A stretch of DNA of 64,000 nt from Pelotomaculum isophthalicicum JI (GCF_029478095.1 NZ_JAKOAV010000017.1:1-64000), one strand, 5' to 3'. Numbered from the stretch's first letter, positions 8,146 through 18,165 are shown. The notes: generated by a model not told the origin, from the letters alone. Made by a program: numbers and translations.

Positions 8146-8844
8146 TTAACCCGCTTCAACAGGTCCCGCCTTATATTTTTTCTTCAACTCACGGTACAGG
8201 AAACGACGTACCAGATAATTGGAAAACCCGATTAAATTACCCGATAGAAAACGGGTAATTTCCCACTCTTCTTCATCGTTTAGTCCCTTGATGGACATGT
8301 CACGAAATTCACTAGACCTCGCCGCCACTTGCCCCAGCAAATCAGGCAGAAAGTCAAGGCCCTCCAGGGGAATGTGATTTTTCTTAACCATCATCAGAGA
8401 TTTGGCTACCACGAGATCGTCATTGTTGTACATATCATTTTCGAAAGGAACCAGCAACTGAAGTTGTTCCAGGTTTTCCAGTTCTCCGCTTTTCATGCCG
8501 GTCTCTTGTAAGAGTTCCTTGCGGCTGTATGTCCGTTCCGGGTCACCGGGTTCCGCGTATGCCATTTTATATAACAACTCGTATATATGCACAGCCCTAT
8601 CAATAGTTGGGTTTTGTCCAATGAAATCTAAAATGCGCTTAATAGCGTGCAGCGGCAGGAAAAACCTGCTCTGCAGGGTACGTATGATATTGATCAACTT
8701 AATATATATCTCCGGGTAATATGCCATATTTTTGGAAGTCCTGACAGGTTCAGGAAGAAGCCCCATCCGGATGTAATGCAAGACAGTCGACTTGTTCTCA
8801 CCTGTTTTTTCCACTATTTCTTTCATACGTAGATTATTGTCCAT
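8146..8844 (-). CDS. MerR-family transcriptional regulator
   Basis: 232 residues. An N-terminal MerR-type winged helix (MKEIVEKTGENKSTVLHYIRMGLLPEPVR) is followed by a coiled region (LQSRFFLPLHAIKRILDFI) and a long C-terminal domain without the metal cysteines of MerR/CueR, so the ligand is probably organic. It is divergent from the RND efflux operon, with facing consensus promoters in the 141-base gap, and is the likely regulator of that pump. Confidence 0.7.
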   Translation of the reverse strand: MDNNLRMKEIVEKTGENKSTVLHYIRMGLLPEPVRTSKNMAYYPEIYIKLINIIRTLQSRFFLPLHAIKRILDFIGQNPTIDRAVHIYELLYKMAYAEPGDPERTYSRKELLQETGMKSGELENLEQLQLLVPFENDMYNNDDLVVAKSLMMVKKNHIPLEGLDFLPDLLGQVAARSSEFRDMSIKGLNDEEEWEITRFLSGNLIGFSNYLVRRFLYRELKKKYKAGPVEAG

Positions 8845-8878
8845 TGAATATTCCTCCGGAATAATAACTAAAAAAACC

Positions 8879-8939
8879 TTGACAGCCCATAGCAGTAAAA
8901 TTATAGTATAAGCATAAAGTATAACTTCACACTTGTCAA
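8879..8939. promoter_or_regulatory. Overlapping divergent promoters between the MerR gene and the efflux operon
   Basis: Plus strand: TTGACA (8879-8884), 17 bases, TATAGT (8902-8907) toward the efflux genes. Minus strand: TTGACA (8939-8934), 17 bases, TATGCT (8916-8911) toward the regulator. The two -10 regions nearly touch, and the core between them contains two AGTATAA direct repeats, a candidate regulator site controlling both genes. Confidence 0.65.
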
Positions 8940-8985
8940 ATGTTTTGAGATTTGACCTTGGTATATAACGCGGGGGTAAACGACC

Positions 8986-10164
8986 GTGCAGAAAAAAAGA
9001 TTTCTTTACATAATAATAACGCTTAGCTTTCTAGTAGCAGCAGCTTATTTTGCAATGGAAAGAAAGAAAGATTTCACCGGCGCGCCAAATCCCAGGGCCG
9101 TGGAAACAATGACCGTTCAGGCTCAAACAACGCGGTCGGGTGGCGGTTTAGCCGGGATTGTCAAACCATTCAAGGAAGCAAAACTAGGTTTTCAGGTAAG
9201 TGGCAGGATTCAGGGTCCGGTCCTGGATGAAGGAACTCTGGTGGAAGAGGGATCGGTACTGGCCTCCCTCGACCCCGCCGATTACCAGGCGCAGGTGGAA
9301 GCTGCCGGCGCTGCAACAGAAGCAGCCCGGGCTGGCATCGAGCAGGCGGCGGCAGTATTGGGACAAGCCGAGGCGGCCTACCGGAAAGCCCAGCAAGATT
9401 ACGAACGGGTGAAAAGCCTGTACGAAGCCAAGGCAGTCTCCAAAGCCCAGTTCGATGACGCCGGCACCCAATTGTCAGTAGCAGCCGCCAAGTACCATGA
9501 AGCTCAATCGGGCTACAATGAAGGTCAGGGAGCCAGCGTGTCCGATTATCACAAGGCGCAGGCCCTGGCCAGCCAGTCCAGGCTGCAATTGAGCCATACC
9601 AAGCTGACAGCCCCCTTCAAAGGCACCGTGCTCAAAAAAGCAGGCGAGGTCGGAGAGATGGTCAGCGCGGGCACGCCGGTCTATGTTATTGGAGACCTTG
9701 ACCGGATTAAGATAGAAGTAACTGTGGCTGCAGCCGAGCTAAACAACTGGCAAGCGAGCGACCCGGTCGATGTGACCAGTCCTGATCAGCCCGGGCGGAA
9801 TTGGCCTGGCGAGGTCACTCTCGTTCATCCCGCGGCAGACAGTCAGACGGGTACTTTTTTAATAGAAGTGAGTGTGGATAATCCCGGCCATCTCCTGAAG
9901 CCGGGCATGGTAGCCCGCGTGGCGAGCCGCCGGCAGACCCGCGCCACGGTTTGGGTTCCGGTAGGGGCACTGGTTAAGCGAGGTTCGGAGGTCACCGTCT
10001 TTGTTATCCGTGACGATAAAAGTTTTACTAAAAAGATTACTACAGGCGATACGATCGGCAACCAGATTGAGATAACCTCGGGGCTTGACCCCGGGGAAGA
10101 ACTCGTTGTCCGGGGAGCGCTTTACCTGCATGACGGCGACCCCGTTTTAAGGCAAAAGTCCTGA
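8986..10164 (+). CDS. RND efflux periplasmic adaptor (membrane fusion protein)
   Basis: 392 residues. An N-terminal membrane anchor (about 7-22, no lipobox Cys) is followed by the HlyD/AcrA fold: a lipoyl half-motif (VKPFKEAKLGFQVSGRI), a coiled-coil hairpin rich in Ala/Glu/Gln (about 100-195) and beta-barrel domains (LTAPFKGTVLKKAGEVGEMV; GMVARVASRR). It would couple the inner-membrane pump to an export route. GTG start, 18 bases before the pump gene; the two form an operon. Confidence 0.85.
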   Translation: MQKKRFLYIIITLSFLVAAAYFAMERKKDFTGAPNPRAVETMTVQAQTTRSGGGLAGIVKPFKEAKLGFQVSGRIQGPVLDEGTLVEEGSVLASLDPADYQAQVEAAGAATEAARAGIEQAAAVLGQAEAAYRKAQQDYERVKSLYEAKAVSKAQFDDAGTQLSVAAAKYHEAQSGYNEGQGASVSDYHKAQALASQSRLQLSHTKLTAPFKGTVLKKAGEVGEMVSAGTPVYVIGDLDRIKIEVTVAAAELNNWQASDPVDVTSPDQPGRNWPGEVTLVHPAADSQTGTFLIEVSVDNPGHLLKPGMVARVASRRQTRATVWVPVGALVKRGSEVTVFVIRDDKSFTKKITTGDTIGNQIEITSGLDPGEELVVRGALYLHDGDPVLRQKS

Positions 10165-10182
10165 AGGGGGGTAGGTAGGCCG

Positions 10183-13100
10183 GTGCTGCGCAAGATTCTC
10201 GAATACAACAAAATTATCCTGGTCTTCTTTGTCGCGGCAGCGCTTTGGGGTCTGCTGAGCTTCTATACCATACCACGGCAGGAAGACCCGGACATCACCC
10301 TGCTGAACGCCAGAGTAGTTACCACCTACCCCGGAGCAAGCCCTGAAAAAGTGGAAAAACTGGTTACCAAACCTCTGGAGGAAGGTTTTGAGGCAATCAA
10401 GGGAGTCAAAAAAATCGAGTCCACCTCTTCGGAAAGCCTTTCCGTGATCATTATTGAGGTTTATCCCGGCACGGACACAAAAAAAGCCTGGGACGACGTT
10501 CGCTATAAGATTGAAGAGGTGCGCGGGAATCTGCCTGACGAGGCCTCGGAACCTCAGATCAACACAGAACTGATCCGCACCTGTATGATGGTCTTGCACC
10601 TGGACGCCCCGAACATGGACTACCTTGAGCTAGAAGCTGTCAGTCGTAAAGTTAAGGACGAGCTAAAGGGGCTGCCCGGCGTGGCGGAGGTCCAGAGGGA
10701 AGGGCTTCCCGACCGGGAGATCCAGGTGGTCCTTGATTTGGAGCGAATGGCCCGTTTCAATCTGACCTGGAGCCAGGTGGCTGACGCTATTAAAGCGCGC
10801 AACGTCACCATACCGGGCGGCAAAATCAAAGAGCAGCCTTATGGCCTGGCCATCCAGACCACCGGTGAGTACCTTGACCCCCAGGTCATTAGCGGAACTA
10901 TTTTGAAGGTTACCCCGGAAGGAAATTCGGTCTACCTCCGCGATATAGCCTCTGTAAGTCTTGGTACCGCCGACCCCACTGTGCTGGTCCGTTCCAATGG
11001 GACGCCCGCCGTTTCCCTGGTGCTCTTTCCCAAAGAAAATATCGACCGGGTCAAAGTTGCCGCCAATATCCAAGCCTATATTGAACAGAGTATAGCGCCC
11101 GCGCTTCCCACCGGGGTCACCCCGCGTATCGTCTTCAACCAGGCCGTCAACACCAGCGCCCAGTTCAGCCATCTTTACAAGGAACTTTTCATCGGCATGG
11201 GCATTGTTTTCTTGGTGTGCCTGCTGGCCTTGCCGCCCTTTGGCGCGCTGCTGGTGGCTGTCGCGATACCTCTCTCGGTGCTGCTCGGCATGGGGCCGCT
11301 GGGGATGATGGGCCTCAAATTGCACCAGATTTCCGTAGCCGCCCTGGTAATAGTGCTGGGAATCCTGGTTGATGATTCCATCGTCACCAACGACAACATT
11401 CAACGCCACCTGGAACTAGGCGATAATCCGATGCAAGCCGCCACCCTGGGCATCCGCGAGGTGGCCTACTCCATCACCAACGCCACCGTTGCCACTATCG
11501 CCGCATTCGCCCCCCTTTTCCTGCTTAAAGGCAACATCGGTGAATTTATTTACGCCATTCCCCAGGTTGTCACAGTAACCCTTCTGGCCTCCCTGGTGGT
11601 ATCCCTCTTTCTGACGCCAATTGTACGACTCCACCTCGCTTCCCGTCCGGCTGGTCCGGCGGGGGGCGTCATTGCGGCTTTTTTCCACAGGGACGGCGGA
11701 CTGGCTGAGGGAACTTACCGGCGGCTGCTGACCTTTTACCGGCACTCAATTGAACTGGCTCTAAGCCGGCCCTGGCGGACCGTAGTTATGGCTGTCATCT
11801 TCATGATCGTCAGCCTGTCCCTTTTTCCTTTAACCGGTAAAACCTTTTTCCCGCCAGCCGACCGCAGCGAGTTTTTAATCGACATTACGACCCCGGCCAC
11901 TTCAACGCTGGAAGAAACCCTAAGCCAAATCATGGGGGTCGAATCAATCTTGGCTGAACAGCCGGAAGTAAATATTATCGCCAGCTATGTTGGAAAATCG
12001 TTTCCACAGTTTTATTACAATGAAACCAAGTATGTAAGCGGATCCAACAAGGGGTGCATTTATGTTAATACCCGCACGGGCAGGGGCATGAGGAAACCCG
12101 CCCAACTGGTTGAGTACCTGCGCGGCCGGCTCCGGGAGGAAATTCCCGGCGCCAACATCCTGGTCCGCAATCTGGAGCAGGGGACTCCCGTGGGCGCTCC
12201 GGTTGCTGTCCGCATCAAGGGGGAGGACATGGAAACACTGCGCACCCTGGCCGGTGACATCAGCGCCAGGCTGCGGGATATACCCGGCGCAATCAATGTT
12301 GATGACACCATGGGTCCGGATATCTTCCAGTTCAAGGTAATAGTTGACGAGGAGCGGGCCAACCGTCTCGGGGTGACCAACCTGGACATCGCCTCGACCA
12401 TATTGCTAATGACCAACGGCATGGCGGTATCCACCTACCAACTGCCTGACGAACAAATCAATATAGTTTTAAAAGCCGCCAAAAACCAATCTATACCACT
12501 GGATCAGCTTAAAAACCTACCCGTCCCTTCCCGTGTCAACGGCGCGGGCATTCCTCTCAACCAATTGGCTGAAATCACCCCAACCTGGGCGGTGAGCCAG
12601 ATCAACCGCAACCAGTTGGTGCGAACTGTCACAGTGAGCAGCTACACCCAAGGCCGTCTCCCCTCGGAGGTGGTCAAAGACTTGCAAAACAGCCTGCAGT
12701 CCTACCCGCTGCCGCAGGGTTATAAAATCGAATACGGCGGTGAACAAGAGGAAGGCAACAAGTCTTTTGCAGACTTGGCCCGGCTGTCCCTGATGGTAAT
12801 GGTGATCATTTACCTGCTGCTGGCCACACAGTTCAATTCCCTGCTCAAGCCTTTAATTATTATGGTTACAGTCTTCTTGGGAGTTTGCGGGGCGCTGATT
12901 GGTATTTTCGTGACGGGGAACCCAATCGGCTTTATGGCTGCCCTGGGTGTCTTCAGCCTGGCAGGTGTCGTTGTACGGAACGGCATAGTGCTAATCGAGT
13001 TCGTGGAACTAGCCGTCAAGGAAGGCAAACCGCTGAAGGAAGCCCTGGCGCAAGCCGGGCAGGCCCGCCTGCGCCCGATCCTCCTGACCATGTTTTCCGC

Positions 13101-13311
13101 CGTCGGAGGTTTGACCCCCATGGTTGTAGCGGGCGGCGCTTTGTGGCAGCCAATGGCCATCGCGATCATCTCAGGTCTGATTATCTCGACAGTCCTCACC
13201 CTCTACGTCGTCCCGACTCTTTACCTGTTGCTGGAAAATTACCTCTCTCGAAGGGACCGGCAGAAACAGGCATCCCGAAAATTAATGATGGAACAGCCTC
13301 AAACCCGTTAA
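10183..13311 (+). CDS. RND family efflux transporter (AcrB/HAE1-like)
   Basis: 1042 residues, normal for the AcrB/CusA superfamily. Features: N-terminal helix (LVFFVAAALWGLLSF), first porter domain, a central membrane block with the proton-relay helix VLGILVDDSIVTNDNIQRH (adjacent acidic pair), and a second membrane block after about 860. It would be a proton-driven exporter of amphiphilic compounds. No outer-membrane factor gene is present in the window. GTG start after GGGGGGTAGG. Its last 30 bases overlap the convergent AICAR transformylase gene. Confidence 0.9.
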   Translation: MLRKILEYNKIILVFFVAAALWGLLSFYTIPRQEDPDITLLNARVVTTYPGASPEKVEKLVTKPLEEGFEAIKGVKKIESTSSESLSVIIIEVYPGTDTKKAWDDVRYKIEEVRGNLPDEASEPQINTELIRTCMMVLHLDAPNMDYLELEAVSRKVKDELKGLPGVAEVQREGLPDREIQVVLDLERMARFNLTWSQVADAIKARNVTIPGGKIKEQPYGLAIQTTGEYLDPQVISGTILKVTPEGNSVYLRDIASVSLGTADPTVLVRSNGTPAVSLVLFPKENIDRVKVAANIQAYIEQSIAPALPTGVTPRIVFNQAVNTSAQFSHLYKELFIGMGIVFLVCLLALPPFGALLVAVAIPLSVLLGMGPLGMMGLKLHQISVAALVIVLGILVDDSIVTNDNIQRHLELGDNPMQAATLGIREVAYSITNATVATIAAFAPLFLLKGNIGEFIYAIPQVVTVTLLASLVVSLFLTPIVRLHLASRPAGPAGGVIAAFFHRDGGLAEGTYRRLLTFYRHSIELALSRPWRTVVMAVIFMIVSLSLFPLTGKTFFPPADRSEFLIDITTPATSTLEETLSQIMGVESILAEQPEVNIIASYVGKSFPQFYYNETKYVSGSNKGCIYVNTRTGRGMRKPAQLVEYLRGRLREEIPGANILVRNLEQGTPVGAPVAVRIKGEDMETLRTLAGDISARLRDIPGAINVDDTMGPDIFQFKVIVDEERANRLGVTNLDIASTILLMTNGMAVSTYQLPDEQINIVLKAAKNQSIPLDQLKNLPVPSRVNGAGIPLNQLAEITPTWAVSQINRNQLVRTVTVSSYTQGRLPSEVVKDLQNSLQSYPLPQGYKIEYGGEQEEGNKSFADLARLSLMVMVIIYLLLATQFNSLLKPLIIMVTVFLGVCGALIGIFVTGNPIGFMAALGVFSLAGVVVRNGIVLIEFVELAVKEGKPLKEALAQAGQARLRPILLTMFSAVGGLTPMVVAGGALWQPMAIAIISGLIISTVLTLYVVPTLYLLLENYLSRRDRQKQASRKLMMEQPQTR

Positions 13312-14457
13312 TGCCATTATCATGCCATATTCATCACACGCGCGGATCACAAGATCATCCCTGATCGAGCCGCCGGGCTGCACAATATATTTAACACCGC
13401 TTCTAAATGCCCGGTCGATATTGTCTCTGAATGGGAAGAACGCGTCAGAGCCCAATGTGACATTATTCAATTCTTTCAACCATGCTTCCTTTTCACCCGG
13501 TGAAAGCCTGTCAGGAACCACATCAAACAGATCATTCAGCATATCAAACTCATATTCCGTGGTATCGTGCCTGACAAACAAATCGATAGCGTTGTCACGC
13601 TCCGGTCTTCCCACACCTTGTTTGAATTTTAAACTCAATACCTTGGGGTGCTTTTTGAGGTGCCAGATGTCCGCTTTTTCACCCGCAAGCCGCGTACAAT
13701 GAATTCTTGACTGTTGTCCCGCGCCGCAGCCGATAACTTGACCGTCCGATACAAAACAGACTGAATTGGACTGGGTATATTTCAGGGTGATCATCGCAAT
13801 GATCATATCTCTCTTCGCTTCATCAGGCAAAACTTTATTTTCCGTCACTATATTTTTTAAGTCATCAAAACCGGGAATCACATTGTTTCTTTTCTGCACA
13901 AACTCAATACCGTATACACACTTTTTATCAATTTCGCCCGGTTCATAATCACTATTGATTTCAACGATATTGTATTTTCCGCCTTTTTTCTGTTTTAAAA
14001 TCTCAAGCGCTTCATCAGTATACCCCGGGGCAATAATACCATCAGATACTTCTTTTTTTAAAATCATCGCCGTGGCTTTATCCACCGTATCACTCAAAGC
14101 AGCCCAATCTCCAAAGGAGGACATCCTGTCGGCTCCCCTTGCGCGGGCATAGGCCGATGCGATTGGCGACAATTCTACATCCAGGTCGTCAACATAGTAT
14201 GCTTTTTTCAGTTCGTTTGACAGCGGGAGCCCGATAGCCGCTCCGGCGGGACTGACATGTTTGAAGGAGGTCGCTGCCGGGACATTTAAAGCAGTCTTTA
14301 GATCCTTCACCAGTTGCCAGGAGTTTAACGCGTCCATGAAGTTGATATAGCCCGGATTTCCATTCAACACCCTTAACGGCAGTTCTCCCGCGGTTGCCCG
14401 TATTTCCGCCGGTTTTTGATGCGGGTTGCACCCATATTTCAATTCATAATTCTTCAT
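13282..14457 (-). CDS. Stand-alone AICAR transformylase (PurH C-terminal domain type)
   Basis: 391 residues equivalent to the formyltransferase half of PurH, which adds a formyl group from 10-formyl-THF to AICAR in purine synthesis. Motifs seen: YGCNPHQKPA at the N-terminus, TSFKHVSPAGAA (catalytic Lys-His), YTQSNSVCFV with GQQSRIHC, and SDAFFPFRDNID. The IMP cyclohydrolase domain is absent. A ZTP riboswitch lies directly upstream, and ZTP is made from this enzyme's substrate, so regulation and function agree. ATG start after GAGAGGGGG. Confidence 0.9.
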   Translation of the reverse strand: MKNYELKYGCNPHQKPAEIRATAGELPLRVLNGNPGYINFMDALNSWQLVKDLKTALNVPAATSFKHVSPAGAAIGLPLSNELKKAYYVDDLDVELSPIASAYARARGADRMSSFGDWAALSDTVDKATAMILKKEVSDGIIAPGYTDEALEILKQKKGGKYNIVEINSDYEPGEIDKKCVYGIEFVQKRNNVIPGFDDLKNIVTENKVLPDEAKRDMIIAMITLKYTQSNSVCFVSDGQVIGCGAGQQSRIHCTRLAGEKADIWHLKKHPKVLSLKFKQGVGRPERDNAIDLFVRHDTTEYEFDMLNDLFDVVPDRLSPGEKEAWLKELNNVTLGSDAFFPFRDNIDRAFRSGVKYIVQPGGSIRDDLVIRACDEYGMIMALTGLRLFHH

Positions 14458-14472
14458 TTATATCCCCCTCTC

Positions 14473-14626
14473 AAAAATTAAGCCGCCTGGGCCAAATATT
14501 TTACCCAGGCGGCCGGTAATCATCCCGATCATGCTCCCTGTTGTTCGTTCAACTCATCCGCCAGTCACATGATCTATGCTTTAAGTTTTCTAATCTAGTA
14601 TAAGTGATTTTCCAATATGCTGTCAA
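14473..14626 (-). promoter_or_regulatory. ZTP (pfl) riboswitch with terminator and promoter
   Basis: Minus-strand leader: TTGACA (14626-14621), 18 bases, TATACT (14602-14597), then an aptamer with the pfl blocks GTGACTGGCGGAT, AACAGGGAGCATG and CCGCCTGGG. The last block forms a 10-base-pair terminator stem (GCCGCCTGGG / CCCAGGCGGC, 14482-14513) followed by a T-rich run. In this class, ZTP or AICAR binding prevents terminator formation, so the transformylase is made when AICAR accumulates. Confidence 0.88.
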
Positions 14627-14674
14627 TAATGAGGCCCGGCAGTCCCGGCAGTATTATACCGGGCATCATTCAGA

Positions 14675-14926
14675 TTATGACATTCTTTTTACTTTATCCG
14701 CGTTAACTTTACCGGAACCTTTAGTTACATAGGTTTTGCATGCGGTTGACGTACATACTCCCGCATTTTCGGGGGTTAGTTGACTCGCCATCGGAGCATC
14801 TACTTGATCCGGTTGGCTTTCCGCGAAGTTATTGGTGGATACGAGTATTTCATTCGCGTCGCACTTATTACCTTGTGCCCAGTAATGACAGTCGTTCACA
14901 ATACAATGGATGTGTTGCTGTTGCAT
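14675..14926 (-). CDS. DUF1540 small cysteine-rich protein
   Basis: 83 residues with the DUF1540 pattern: IHCIVNDCHYWAQGNKCDANEI, i.e. three regularly spaced cysteines with CxYW and GxxCxAxxI, then a later Cys pair (VCTSTACKTY). It probably binds a metal. Function is unknown; such genes are common in sporeforming clostridia. Confidence 0.75.
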   Translation of the reverse strand: MQQQHIHCIVNDCHYWAQGNKCDANEILVSTNNFAESQPDQVDAPMASQLTPENAGVCTSTACKTYVTKGSGKVNADKVKRMS

Positions 14927-15059
14927 TTACCTTTCAATCCTTTCATTTATCATTTTACTGCTTTAATATTTTTTGCTAAGAAAATAATTTTATGTAAAGT
15001 AAAGGCAGCCAGTAATGACAAATAAAGGAGGAGGCGATTTATATTGCATGCCCTGCTTT

Positions 15060-16106
15060 CTAATCAAACAGACAGCTATATTTCCCATATCCTTCCCTTT
15101 CAAGGTCTTCCTTGGGAATGAACCGTAGAGCCGCGGAATTGATACAGTAGCGCAAGCCGGACGGCGCCGGTCCGTCGTTAAAAACGTGACCAAGGTGTGA
15201 ATCCGCTTCCCGGCTGCGGACTTCGGTGCGAACCATGCCATGGCTTAAATCTTTCTTTTCAATAACATTTTCCTTCTGAACCGGCCTGGTAAAGCTCGGC
15301 CAGCCGCATCCCGAGTCAAATTTATCTTTAGAACTGAAAAGCGGTTCGCCAGAAACAATATCAACGTATATGCCTTCACGCTTGTCGTCCCAGTATTCGT
15401 TCCTGAAAGACGGTTCGGTGGCGTTGTTCTGCGTCACTTCATACTGAAGCTCGGTCAGTTTCTCTTTCAACTGCTCTTTCCCGGATTCTTTTTCTTTTCC
15501 CCAGTACTGTCCAATAAAAGCGTCGCGTCCTGAGCCCATGCGGTACCGGGCATAGTGGCAGGGGAATTTCTTATGGTAATCTTGATGGTACTCCTCGGCC
15601 GGATAAAACACGGAAGCCGGAAGAATCCGCGTGACAACAGGCATGTCAAACCGGCCGCTTTCAATTAGCTCTCTTTTGGATGTTTCCGCTTTTTGCCTTT
15701 GTCGCTCATTATGGTAAAAAACAGCCGTACGGTAAGACTCTCCCCTGTCGTAAAACTGGCCATCTTCATCTGTCGGATCAATTTGCCGCCAGTAAACGTC
15801 CAAAAGTTTTTCATAGGGTAAAACAGCCGGGTCGAAGCAAACTTGAACCACTTCACAGTGCCCCGTGTCACCGGAACAAACCTCTTCATAGGTGGGACGC
15901 TCCTTATGTCCCCCCATGTAACCTGACACTACGCTGATGACTCCCTCCAGCCTTTCAAAAGGCGCTACCATGCACCAGAAACACCCTCCGGCAAAGGTTG
16001 CCAGTTCATAGCGCTTCCCGCTTTCATCGCCGCAGTCACTTCCCATGCATTGCCACCCCGCTTTTTTGACGTTTCTAATAGCATGTCCTTTTTGATACTT
16101 TGCCAT
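15060..16106 (-). CDS. msrAB: Bifunctional methionine sulfoxide reductase MsrA/MsrB
   Basis: 348 residues. The MsrA domain (about 33-200) has GGCFWC with catalytic C42, GHCEVV and HQDYH. The MsrB domain (about 210-345) has [17 protein letters not shown] and catalytic C321 in [11 protein letters not shown]; the structural-zinc CxxC pairs of some MsrB proteins are missing. The fused enzyme repairs both S- and R-methionine sulfoxide in the cytoplasm (no signal peptide). It adds to the oxidative-stress genes of this window. Confidence 0.92.
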   Translation of the reverse strand: MAKYQKGHAIRNVKKAGWQCMGSDCGDESGKRYELATFAGGCFWCMVAPFERLEGVISVVSGYMGGHKERPTYEEVCSGDTGHCEVVQVCFDPAVLPYEKLLDVYWRQIDPTDEDGQFYDRGESYRTAVFYHNERQRQKAETSKRELIESGRFDMPVVTRILPASVFYPAEEYHQDYHKKFPCHYARYRMGSGRDAFIGQYWGKEKESGKEQLKEKLTELQYEVTQNNATEPSFRNEYWDDKREGIYVDIVSGEPLFSSKDKFDSGCGWPSFTRPVQKENVIEKKDLSHGMVRTEVRSREADSHLGHVFNDGPAPSGLRYCINSAALRFIPKEDLEREGYGKYSCLFD

Positions 16107-16184
16107 AGGAACATTATTTTCTGCGTCATTATAAAGACAGAAAGCAGTTTTGGTTTGGGACTTGTATTAAAAGCATCTGCCAGA

Positions 16185-16820
16185 TTATCTGAGCTCCAAC
16201 AATACTACTTCAGTTTTTCCAGGTAGTGATGATTTATCTATATCTAAAAACGATTTCTTTTCTACTCGTGGGAAAAGACCAAGAAACTCATCCACCGGCG
16301 CGATAGGCAGCGTAACCCGTTTATCCAACTTGTAGTGCATGGGCAAAACCAGAGCGGGCCGCAATTGTTGCACTACCTCGTAGGCCTGTTTGGCGTCAAT
16401 GGTATAAAAGCCTCCTACCGGCACAAACAATACATCAACCTGTCCTATATCCGACACTTGCTGAGAGGTTAATAGATGACCCAGATCTCCTAAATGGCAG
16501 ATGTTCAATCCGTCCAGATTGATAACAAAAACTGTGTTTTTCCCTCGCTTTTTTCCTTGCTCCGTATCGTGGCACGTGGCTACCCCTTTGATCACAATCC
16601 CGGCGGCCTCATGCTCACCGGCGCCTTCTATTATCACCGGTTTGCCCGGCAGCGAATCAACGTAATTATGATCACCGTGCTGGTGGCTGACTGTTGCCAC
16701 GTCCACCTCGACATTTGGCAACGGGTAACCTACATACTGATCAAATGGATCTGTCAACACCCGTACTCCTTTGGAACTGATCAGCAAAAAGCTGGCATGC
16801 CCCTTCCATTCAATTCGCAT
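16185..16820 (-). CDS. Metallo-beta-lactamase-fold hydrolase (UlaG-like)
   Basis: 211 residues. Metal-binding motif SHQHGDHNYV, a further GAGEHEAAG loop, a late Asp in HLGDLGH and HYKLD near the C-terminus fit the UPF0173/UlaG-like metal-dependent hydrolases. Substrate unknown. It lies 46 bases from the HAD gene upstream, so the two may be cotranscribed. Confidence 0.75.
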   Translation of the reverse strand: MRIEWKGHASFLLISSKGVRVLTDPFDQYVGYPLPNVEVDVATVSHQHGDHNYVDSLPGKPVIIEGAGEHEAAGIVIKGVATCHDTEQGKKRGKNTVFVINLDGLNICHLGDLGHLLTSQQVSDIGQVDVLFVPVGGFYTIDAKQAYEVVQQLRPALVLPMHYKLDKRVTLPIAPVDEFLGLFPRVEKKSFLDIDKSSLPGKTEVVLLELR

Positions 16821-16866
16821 ATTATCTCTCCACCTTGTTTATTTTTGGTTTCACGCATTATGCTTA

Positions 16867-17532
16867 TCAAAATTCAAAACAGTTAATAATGTCAATCATA
16901 CTTTCATATTCGCGAAAGGCAAGCTTTCTCACTTTATCAGCCGGATACTTGATATCTTTAATCAAAACCGGAATTGTCCCCGCCCGGCTTGCCGCAAGCA
17001 AGCCATTCTCTGAATCTTCAAGAACAATACATTTTGAAGCTTCGCTGCCAAGCAAATCGACAGCTTTTAAAAATATCTCCGGTTCCGGCTTACTCTTTGC
17101 CACTTCGTTGCCACATACAATCACCTGAAAATATTTATTTAAGCCTGAAATCCCCAGATACTTTTCCGTTAAGTCACGATCGGTAGAAGTGGCGAGCGCC
17201 ATGGGCACATTGTTTTCCCGCAGTTTCCTGAAAACTTCCTTCACTCCTTCTTTTATGGGCAGACCAAACTGATCGATATGAGCAAACTTTAGTTGCAAAA
17301 ACTTTTCTTTTACCTTTCCGTATGGGTAATCCTCTCCATAGGTTTCTTTCATTAACTTTTCCGTTGCCACGGCATTTAAACCTATTGATTTTTCAAGAAT
17401 GTCAAGACCAAGCGGTGTTCCCAACAATTGTGACGCCTCGATATATAGTTTTATAGCCAATCTTTCAGTATCAAAAATAGTCCCGTCCATATCAAAAATA
17501 ACAATGTCAATGTTTTTATCAAAAAATTTCAT
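16867..17532 (-). CDS. HAD-superfamily phosphatase (beta-phosphoglucomutase-like)
   Basis: 221 residues with HAD motif I FDMDGTIFDTE (nucleophile D14, D16), motif II LATSTD, motif III with Lys in AKSKPEPEIF, and motif IV VLEDSENG. A helical cap (about 20-80) places it in subfamily IA with the beta-phosphoglucomutase/phosphoglycolate-phosphatase-like enzymes. The substrate cannot be read from sequence. Confidence 0.8.
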   Translation of the reverse strand: MKFFDKNIDIVIFDMDGTIFDTERLAIKLYIEASQLLGTPLGLDILEKSIGLNAVATEKLMKETYGEDYPYGKVKEKFLQLKFAHIDQFGLPIKEGVKEVFRKLRENNVPMALATSTDRDLTEKYLGISGLNKYFQVIVCGNEVAKSKPEPEIFLKAVDLLGSEASKCIVLEDSENGLLAASRAGTIPVLIKDIKYPADKVRKLAFREYESMIDIINCFEF

Positions 17533-17589
17533 ATTTCAGCACCTTATGTCTTACAAAAGCCTATCTAACATTAAATGAAACAGGCGTTA

Positions 17590-18165
17590 CTAACCGTTTA
17601 TTTTTTTCAGCAGCCAAGCCATATTTTCACCCAAAACCCGCATGATTTGCATTCCTTCCGCATCGGCCTCAACTTCTCCTTTTTCCCGGCCGATACCCAG
17701 GTTCCAGTAATTTGAACCGGGTACGATCATCTGGCTGATGAAAAAAAGGTGGTTTATCGAATCAATAGTATGAATCGCTCCGGCCCGCCGCGCGACGGAC
17801 ACCGCCGCCCCCACTTTCCGTTTTAACAAATCACCGTTGGCTCTTGATACGTAACCTGCCCGGTCAATTAGCGCCTTCATTTCCGGCGTCATATCGGAAA
17901 AGTAAGTTGGTGATCCCAGGATAATCCCATCCGCATCCAACATTTTTTTAAAATACATATTAAATGAATCACTATCGTTGGAGCAACGCTTATCTTTATT
18001 TTCCAGGCATTTCATACAGGCCAGACATCCTCTGATCTTCTCGCCGGCCAACTGGATTAATTCCGTCTCGATGCCTTCCTTTTCCAGTTCTACGAAAACC
18101 CGTTTGATTAGAATAGCGGTATTCCCATCTTTTCTGGCGCTGCCGTTAATACCTACAACTTTCAT
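17590..18165 (-). CDS. Flavodoxin-like NAD(P)H-dependent FMN reductase
   Basis: 191 residues. N-terminal FMN phosphate loop [15 protein letters not shown], a cysteine cluster [15 protein letters not shown] resembling the iron-sulfur flavoprotein motif, and [19 protein letters not shown], typical of the NADPH-dependent FMN reductase/Isf-like family. The four cysteines may hold a [4Fe-4S] cluster. Probable role in electron transfer or oxygen detoxification in an anaerobe; partner unknown. Confidence 0.75.
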   Translation of the reverse strand: MKVVGINGSARKDGNTAILIKRVFVELEKEGIETELIQLAGEKIRGCLACMKCLENKDKRCSNDSDSFNMYFKKMLDADGIILGSPTYFSDMTPEMKALIDRAGYVSRANGDLLKRKVGAAVSVARRAGAIHTIDSINHLFFISQMIVPGSNYWNLGIGREKGEVEADAEGMQIMRVLGENMAWLLKKING

